Source: Ruminococcus sp.
Lineage (GTDB): Bacteria > Bacillota > Clostridia > Oscillospirales > Ruminococcaceae
Length of the DNA stretch: 6,881 nucleotides
NCBI GenBank assembly: GCA_019417865.1
Contig: DYCW01000318.1
Coordinates: 1 to 6,881, forward strand
Reading direction: 5' to 3'
Part shown: positions 1 through 5,800 of the stretch, piece by piece
Position numbering within the stretch: position 1 is the first letter of the stretch
Layout of the letters: the number at the start of each line of letters is the position of its first letter
Translations under genes and position numbers: made by a program
The notes under the pieces: generated by a model
What the model saw: the letters and a program-made list of their open reading frames with translations, nothing else
The model's database searches: none
What the model was told of the DNA's origin: nothing

Positions 1-172
1 TATTGTAGCACTTGTAAAAAAGATAGTCGCCGATACGTGTAATGCCGCTTCCAATGGTAACACTTTTTATATCTGTATTATTTTTAAAAACAGATATATT
101 TCCATTTAACTCATAATCATAGGTAGCCCCTGTGCCACGCAGCAGCAGGCTGCCGTCTGCGTATTGAATGTA
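1..172 (-). other. Start of BspA-like leucine-rich-repeat module in the tail fibre gene (truncated by edge)
   Basis: From about residue 225 the protein reads YYIQYADGSLLLRGTGATYD and then IKSVTIGSGITRIGDYLFYKC. The second segment fits the BspA/LRR_5 pattern (I-x-x-V-x-I-x-x-G-I-x-x-I-G-x-x-x-F-x-x-C), and the first resembles the short strand motif that often precedes such repeats in secreted proteins of gut Firmicutes. The visible part covers the lead-in and one repeat; more repeats would be expected to the left of the window. Confidence 0.72.
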
Positions 173-844
173 GTAAACATCCTCTCCGCACTGTCCGGCA
201 GCTACCATGTCAGAGGTGAAGTCCTCCAGCTTCGCCTGCATATCTGCAATCTGGGATTGCTGGTCAGAAATCTTCTTGGTCAGTTCTGCAACCTTCGCAT
301 TGTACTGGGCAAGCGAGGAGAGAATTTCGGATACCTTACACTTTCCAAGGATACATTTACAGTAGCCGCACAGATTCTCATCTGCCCGACAGTCTGTGAT
401 ATTGGATGCCGTAATGCCAGAAGAGCCGCCGGCAAGGCGAATCTGACAGAGCGTCAAATGGGTGCGGACATCGTTGTCGGTGAAGTGTGGCATTTCTGGA
501 TTGACCGCAGCGGTTCCGGCACGCACGATAAACTGGCAATCCCGTACCGCCTCCTGTGTGTCACAGAAAATTCCCACGATGACATAGCGGGGAAGGGATT
601 CATCTGCATATTCCGATAAATCCAACACATAAGGCGTGTCATTCCGAAAGTAATGTCCTTTGATCCATGCCTGTCCTGTGCCGATTCGTACCTGAAATCC
701 ACCCACAGGAGAGATGGCAAAGCACTGCCCATAGGAATCCAGAATGCCGTCACAGATGAGACTGGACAAATAATTTGTAAAGTTTTCCGCTGTATACACC
801 CGATCCAAATTTCGGGCATCAAAAAAACCGCAAGAAATTGCCAT
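1..844 (-). CDS. Putative phage tail fibre / receptor-binding protein with BspA-like leucine-rich C-terminus (partial, 3' end beyond window)
   Basis: The reading frame stays open from ATG at 844 to the left edge (281 residues visible). The start is set by AGGAGG seven bases upstream. The first ~155 residues (MAISCGFFDARN..., then a VRIGTGQAWIKG segment at 52-63 and ...ITASNITDCRADENLCGY) resemble N-terminal baseplate-anchoring domains of tail proteins that follow Dit/Tal genes in phages of gut Firmicutes; this is recognised from memory of the family. Next come a Cys cluster (Cys159, 162, 164, 169), a short coiled coil (about 173-212, KVAELTKKISDQQSQIADMQ), then GSLLLRGTGATYDY (231-244) and IKSVTIGSGITRIGDYLFYKC (259-279), matching the lead-in and first repeat of BspA-like (LRR_5) leucine-rich proteins. 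It is the last visible gene of the tail operon, where receptor-binding proteins usually lie. Role inferred: attachment to the bacterial surface. It has 13 Cys in 281 residues, which is high. It could instead be a non-adhesive baseplate component. Confidence 0.72.
   Translation of the reverse strand, partial: MAISCGFFDARNLDRVYTAENFTNYLSSLICDGILDSYGQCFAISPVGGFQVRIGTGQAWIKGHYFRNDTPYVLDLSEYADESLPRYVIVGIFCDTQEAVRDCQFIVRAGTAAVNPEMPHFTDNDVRTHLTLCQIRLAGGSSGITASNITDCRADENLCGYCKCILGKCKVSEILSSLAQYNAKVAELTKKISDQQSQIADMQAKLEDFTSDMVAAGQCGEDVYYIQYADGSLLLRGTGATYDYELNGNISVFKNNTDIKSVTIGSGITRIGDYLFYKCYN
209..370 (-). other. Cysteine cluster followed by a short coiled coil in the tail fibre protein
   Basis: Bases 370-338 encode CGYCKCILGKC (Cys at residues 159, 162, 164, 169; spacing C-x2-C-x-C-x4-C). 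Residues about 173-212 (bases 328-209) form a predicted coiled coil with Leu/Ile/Val/Met at heptad-like spacing and many Gln/Lys/Glu/Asp. The segment joins the anchoring N-terminal domain to the leucine-rich module and is a likely trimerisation stalk. Metal binding or disulfide stapling by the cysteines is possible but unproven. Confidence 0.6.
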
Positions 845-847
845 GGT

Positions 848-1969
848 TTAACCTCCTGAAAATGTCGGTGTCAAGTTTCTCCCGTTCTGATCGAAACTTT
901 CAATCATGCCGGTCAGCCGTATTCGCTCCTGTGATAGTCCAAATCGAGCCTGTCGGACGGTCACATAATCTCCGACAAAGTAATCTTTCTGATATTGATA
1001 CTGCAAACTGGACGCAGCAATGGTGGATTCACTGGATTCTGTCACAGGCAGCAGGTTTTCCCGTCCCCGTTCCTCCAGCATTTTTAAGTACTCACTTTCT
1101 GGAATGGGAACGGTTTCTCCGGCATCGTTCTGTGTTTCCTCAGAAAGGTCTCTGGCATCGACATAGACTTCATAGCGTTCCAGATGTTCCGGCTCTGGAT
1201 CAGAGGAGCAGAACACCTGTTTTCGTGCCTCTCCTTCTCCCGCACCAAATGTATAAGCGGCATTTTGCTGTGCCGCACAATTTTTGTGATAGGAAAAGGT
1301 CAACAGGTTATTATAGGTGTCGGAGAACACCACATGCGGAACGGTGTCCTGTAAAATGCTTCTGTCTGTTCCTTCAGAAAGCGTGAACTGCATCTGAAAG
1401 ACGCGGCTGTTTGGGGTCGTTTCCACCAATCGGATATTTGCTGTTCCCCCGACCAGTTCGCAGAGCTTGTAAACCCATTCCATCAGGTTGGCATAGCTGA
1501 TTTGCAGATGGGTTTCCTTCTGCCAGCAGGCACCGCTGATATCTCCGATTTGCAGCCCCGGCAGCAATCTTGCACCGCTTTGCAGACAGTTTTGCCGGAT
1601 GGCTTCGGTGATAATTGCCCCGTAGCTGGTCTGTTCTTTGATGTACAGGGTGGGATAAATAATCCGTCTGGACAGCAAACACATCAGAAATCGTCCCGTG
1701 ACTGTGAGATAATCCCCATTTTCAACATCCGTGTCCAGCTGAACCGATTCAATCAGACCATAGTGTTCTTTGTCATCGCTGCGACCAACCAACCTGCCAG
1801 TCTGAAAGACAGATAAGTTTTGAGCAGTTGCAGCGATGTAAACCTCAAACTGACCGCACTGGAAGTATTCAATATCCCATAACAAGCTGGAGAACGCATC
1901 ACAGACTGCCTCTAAAGTAATTCGAACCTCTTCGCCAACGGATTCCATTTGATAAATTTCAATCAGCAA
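848..1969 (-). CDS. Siphovirus ReqiPepy6 Gp37-like tail-tip protein
   Basis: 373 residues, a usual size for the Gp37-like family of siphophages of Gram-positive hosts. Family-like features: an N-terminal LLWDIEYFQCGQFEVYIAAT segment (29-48), a GLIESVQLDTDVENGDYLTV strand-rich segment followed by TGRFLMCLLSRRII (91-104), and a C-terminal YFVGDYVTVRQARFGLSQ segment followed by an RLTGMIESFDQNG segment near the end. The protein sits where the tail-associated hub protein (Tal) is found, directly after Dit, and probably forms the hub or tip beneath the Dit ring; the exact role of this family is poorly known. I see no peptidase or lysozyme motif. The start is probably TTG at 1969, two bases after the Dit stop, with GGGGGTG seven bases upstream; the next ATG (1946-1948) has no good ribosome site and would remove seven residues. 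The last codons (Gly-Gly-stop) supply the ribosome site of the next gene. Confidence 0.86.
   Translation of the reverse strand: MLIEIYQMESVGEEVRITLEAVCDAFSSLLWDIEYFQCGQFEVYIAATAQNLSVFQTGRLVGRSDDKEHYGLIESVQLDTDVENGDYLTVTGRFLMCLLSRRIIYPTLYIKEQTSYGAIITEAIRQNCLQSGARLLPGLQIGDISGACWQKETHLQISYANLMEWVYKLCELVGGTANIRLVETTPNSRVFQMQFTLSEGTDRSILQDTVPHVVFSDTYNNLLTFSYHKNCAAQQNAAYTFGAGEGEARKQVFCSSDPEPEHLERYEVYVDARDLSEETQNDAGETVPIPESEYLKMLEERGRENLLPVTESSESTIAASSLQYQYQKDYFVGDYVTVRQARFGLSQERIRLTGMIESFDQNGRNLTPTFSGG
852..857 (-). promoter_or_regulatory. Ribosome binding site of the tail fibre gene (AGGAGG)
   Basis: The sequence TCAGGAGGTTAAACCATGG carries AGGAGG seven bases before ATG 844. The site overlaps the last two Gly codons of the Gp37-like gene and sits right before its stop, so ribosomes finishing that gene can restart here. 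Confidence 0.88.
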
Positions 1970-1971
1970 GT

Positions 1972-2847
1972 TTACACCCCCAAATACGCATCTGTGTGCA
2001 CGATGGTAGCCGTCAGTTGCGTGGTATATCCGGACGCCCGGAGTGCAAAGCGATTTCTACCCTCCCGCAGCATCAACCAAGTAGAGCCGGCAGAAAGACA
2101 GTTCATGATGTTGGAAGTGACACCATTTCGGGTCAGTTGGATGGATTTTGCCCCTTGTTTTGTCGTAATTGTGATTTTATCACCGGGCTGCATATCCATA
2201 TTGAGTTGCAGATAGGCATCCGTGTCCACATCATAAACAACAGGGGAGCGGACGGCTGGATTCGGTACATTCTCGCCGGTTTCGGCTTCCAACAGAATGG
2301 TAAATCCGACTTCTTCGCCGGAATTGAAAATCGTAACCGCTTTGTCGGTGTTGTATTGCCCAAGCGGAAAGGGGTCATCGCTTTCCGGAAAGGGAAAATG
2401 AAATGCTCCTGTAATCATCTGGCTGGTTGCATAAATGGATTTCGTGCTGTACCAATAGGGGTCCGGACAAATGATGCTGATCTGTCCATTTGTCGGTTCT
2501 CCGAAATTTTTCACAATACAGTTTTCTACATAGCCCTCGGTGTAGACATCGATGCCGACGGTCTGATAATAGACTTTGATATATCGTCCCGTTTTGACTA
2601 CTCGATAGAGTGCCTGCCGATGCAGTTCAATTTCCGTACCCCGCATACTGAAGTAGAGTACCAGATTTCGTTTTTCAATAAAGGCATTGTGAAAATAGCT
2701 GCCATCCATGCCTGCATATGGGGTCGTGCTGACGGTGCCTGCAGGCGGATATAGCCCGTCTATGTTGGAAATCATATACTGATTTGCTGTGTTCGTCATC
2801 CGGATGCGTTCTCCGGCTTGGTTCTCCAGAATCAAAGAAAATCGCAT
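1972..2847 (-). CDS. dit: Distal tail protein (Dit, siphovirus tail component family)
   Basis: 291 residues starting MRFSLILENQAGERIRMTN. Dit proteins form a hexameric ring joining the tail tube to the tip or baseplate. Sequence support: N-terminal belt-domain pattern with GLYPPAG (31-37) and Y-A-G-M-D-G-S (44-50), the segment GIDVYTEGYVENCIVKNFGE (98-117) leading into the hallmark CPDPYW (127-132), an aromatic FPFP (151-154), then a beta-rich second half of the kind that makes the galectin-like C-terminal domain. A start nine codons upstream at 2874 is open in the same frame but would overlap the tape measure gene and lacks a ribosome site; ATG at 2845-2847 has GAGGTGAT just upstream and gives the expected family N-terminus. 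It lies 10 bases after the tape measure stop and 2 bases before the Gp37-like start, inside a coupled tail operon. The length fits the family. Confidence 0.93.
   Translation of the reverse strand: MRFSLILENQAGERIRMTNTANQYMISNIDGLYPPAGTVSTTPYAGMDGSYFHNAFIEKRNLVLYFSMRGTEIELHRQALYRVVKTGRYIKVYYQTVGIDVYTEGYVENCIVKNFGEPTNGQISIICPDPYWYSTKSIYATSQMITGAFHFPFPESDDPFPLGQYNTDKAVTIFNSGEEVGFTILLEAETGENVPNPAVRSPVVYDVDTDAYLQLNMDMQPGDKITITTKQGAKSIQLTRNGVTSNIMNCLSAGSTWLMLREGRNRFALRASGYTTQLTATIVHTDAYLGV
1975..1981 (-). promoter_or_regulatory. Ribosome binding site of the Gp37-like gene (GGGGGTG)
   Basis: The last codons of dit (TTG GGG GTG TAA) supply a G-run that ends seven bases before TTG at 1969. This is the only plausible ribosome site near the 5' end of the Gp37-like frame and is the reason for choosing a TTG start. 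The G-run is less canonical than AGGAGG. Confidence 0.6.
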
Positions 2848-2851
2848 TCGT

Positions 2852-2859
2852 ATCACCTC
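2852..2859 (-). promoter_or_regulatory. Ribosome binding site of dit (GAGGTGAT)
   Basis: TGAGGTGATACGAATG contains the tape measure stop (TGA), a strong Shine-Dalgarno sequence and the Dit ATG. It decides in favour of the start at 2847 over the upstream ATG at 2874, and suggests translation of dit is coupled to termination of the tape measure gene. Confidence 0.85.
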
Positions 2860-5800
2860 ACACATTGATGGCATTGCGGGTCTGGCGGAAGAGCTCCAGT
2901 CTGGATACCGGTTTCAGACCGTTGTTTGTCTGGTTAACGGTTCGGCTGTTGTCAGTAGTGTAATAATTGTTTACCACAGAACTTGCTTTTGGTTCTGTTT
3001 TCAATCCGTTTAGATTCCAGTCCATATGCAATGATTTTTCAGCGGCTGCCATCACTTCTTGCCCCATAGAATTGACTGCCTCAACTGCAGTTTTCACCTT
3101 ATCATCCACACCTTCTGCGAGACCGTATACCAGATTAAATCCCAGTTCTTTCTTGAATAGCTTGGAAGGAGAGGCTATTCCAAAGAATCCGGCAATATTA
3201 TCCCAGATTTCCTGACAGAAACCTGAAATCTGTCCCCATAGCCAACCGCAGACATCGGAAATGCCGTTCCAGATACCGTATACAATATCCGACCCAATAC
3301 TATAAACACGATCCGGTAAGCCGGTTATGCCGTCCACAAGGTTGTTCCACAAATTCGATGCCGCATCTCTTGCTTTGTATCCAATCTCCAGAACAAAGGA
3401 GCTGACTTTAGAAAGCACATTGGACAGCCAGTTCCAAACCTCTCCGGGCAAACCGCTGATTTTATCAATGATATTGCTGAAAAATCCGGAAATCGCTTCT
3501 GTTGCCTTGTTTCGCATATCAGCAGACCAAACTGCTACTTTTGCAATTACACTGGAAAGCCAGTTCCAGAATTCGCCCGGGAGCTGAGAAAGCTTGTTGA
3601 TAATGTTGCTAAAGAAATTGGAAATCGTTTCCGTGGCTTTATTCTGCATGTCAATAGACCACTTGATAACATTGGCAAACACATCGCAAAGCCAATTCCA
3701 GAATTCGCCGGGAAGTTCTTTTAATTTGTCGATAATAGAGTTGAAGAAGTTTGAAATCGCTTCTTTCGCCTTGTCCCAGATATTTGATGCCCATTCCTTG
3801 ACACGTTCAAACAGGTCGGAGAAAATCTCCCCCCAAGAGCTGAGAACGGATTCCCGAATGGAAAGAATCCCTTCCAGAATCGCCTGTAGAATGCTTGCTC
3901 CCAGAGCCAGCCAGTCTGTCTGAAGGATGCTGTCAATGAGAGCTCCAACGAGTTGTGGAACCGCTGCTATCAGCTGTGGGATGGCTTGTATCAGTCCGCT
4001 CACAAGTCCTGCAATCAGATTCATGGCACAAGTGATGATTTGTGGCAGAGCACCCAATAGACCGTTAGTCAGCCCCATAATCAGTTGGATAGCCGCTTGT
4101 AAAATCATCGGCAGATTCTGCATCAGACCAGTTACCAAACCTTGTATCAGTTGGATAGCTGACTGTACGATTTGCGGCATGCATTGTAATAGCCCTTGAA
4201 TCAGGCTGTTGATCATTTGCAATGCTGCACTTATAATTTGCGGAAGATTTTGCAGCAGTCCGTCTGACAGCTTTAAAACAAGCTGAACCGCTGTCTGTAC
4301 GATTTCGGGAAGGTTTTGCAGTAACCCATCACATAGATTTTGCACCAATACCATTGCAGCCTCTATGATTTGTGGGATATTATCCAGCAAGCCATCTATC
4401 AACCCGCCGATTAGTTCTAATGCAGCGTTCAGGATATCCGGAAGGGCATCCAATAGACCACCAGAAAAACCCGCAATCAGAGAGATAGCAGCAGAAAGAA
4501 ACAATGGCATATTGGAAGCAAGGAAGGAAACGAGTTGCTGTAACAGAACGGATACCGCATTCAGAATCACAGGGGCATTCTGCATCAGGGCATCTCCGAC
4601 TTGCTGTAAGGCTGATAGGGCACTTTCCAGTAAAGTTGGCAAAGCAGATTGGAGATAGGATGTCAGTTGCGTCAGCAGATTCAGGAAGGAAGTGACCAGA
4701 ATCGGCAGAACCGTGTCAATCAAGGGTGGCAGCAGGGTTCCAAGAGATTCTATCAGGGTGAGGAAAAGATTGTTGAAGCCCTCTAACAGCCCGGGTAGTA
4801 TCTGGGGGATCTGTGTTCGTATCGTTTCTGCGAGTTGGTTCACCAATTCAGAAACTTTGGAGAGAGCGGCATCCAGACCACCTTCGTTAAAGGCATTCAC
4901 AATTTCTGTAATACCTTGTACTGCTTCTCTTGCAGAAGGGGCAAGTTTTTCTCCGAGTGAAATGCCCGCTCCTTCGGCAGCAGAGGACAGCAGGGTAAGG
5001 TCACCTTTGAGATTGTCCAACTTGATCTGTGCCATTTCCTCGGCTGCACCATTGCAGTTGTAAATGGAATCAGACAGCTTAGCAAAATCCTCATCGCTGG
5101 CATTGATGATAGACAACATACCTGCCATCGCTTCTTTACCGAAAATGGTAGAGGCAGCTTCAATCTGCTGCACTTTACTCAGACCATCTGTGGTTTTGGA
5201 TACGTCCGCAAGTATCTCATCATAACTTCGGAGATTGCCATCTGCATCGGTAAGAGCGACATCGGTACCGCCGATGGAAGAACGAAGATCCCCCATGACC
5301 TCCATGAGGGACTTCGTTTCGCCATTGGTATTCGTCAGGGAAATGCCCAGTTGCTCCATCGCTGTTGCCTGTTTATCTGTCGGGCTTGCAAGGTTGGCGA
5401 GAGCCGTTTTCAGAGAGGTACCAGCCTGACTGCCTTTGATGCCGGCATTCGCCATCAAGCCAACTGCTACAGCAGTATCCTCAGCAGAATAGCCCAGTGT
5501 ACCGGCAATCGGTGCAACATATTTGAAGGTTTCGCCCATCAAGGATACGTTGGTATTCGCACTGGTGGAAGCAGCTGCCAGTACATCGGCATAGTGTGTC
5601 GCATTGGAGATTCCATCCGCAAATTCTCCGTCTGCAGCCAGTCCGAAAGCTGTCATACTATCTGTGACAATATCAGAAACGGTTGCCAGATCTTCTCCGG
5701 ATGCGGCTGCCAGATTCATGACACCAGATACAGAACTGAGGACATCTTCCGTTGACCAGCCTGCCATCGCCATGTATTCCATTGCCTGCCCGACTTCTGT

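Noticed and set aside
68..98. Inverted repeat (9 bp arms, 13-nt loop) that could look like a terminator
   Set aside because: It lies inside the open fibre gene, its arms are AT-rich and weak, and the reading frame continues through it. It is probably a by-product of the AT-rich linker.
454..822. 122-codon open frame on the minus strand
   Set aside because: It is an out-of-frame shadow of the tail fibre gene, whose own frame starts at 844 with a strong ribosome site and encodes recognisable phage tail sequence.
1..844. Diversity-generating retroelement target in the fibre gene
   Set aside because: No template repeat, adenine-biased variable copy or reverse transcriptase is visible. The gene's 3' end, where such a target would lie, is outside the window.
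1996..2754. 252-codon open frame on the plus strand opposite dit
   Set aside because: It is antisense to a convincing Dit gene, with no ribosome site noticed and no recognisable domain. The same applies to the other plus-strand frames across the window.
2848..2874. Longer Dit start at ATG 2874 (adds MPSMCEVIR)
   Set aside because: It would overlap the end of the tape measure gene, has no ribosome site, and the nine extra residues do not fit the family N-terminus. ATG 2847 has GAGGTGAT upstream.
3920..4711. Regular 66-nt period resembling a CRISPR array
   Set aside because: The period is a codon-phased protein repeat (22 residues), the DNA units are only partly alike, and there are no constant repeats alternating with unique spacers.
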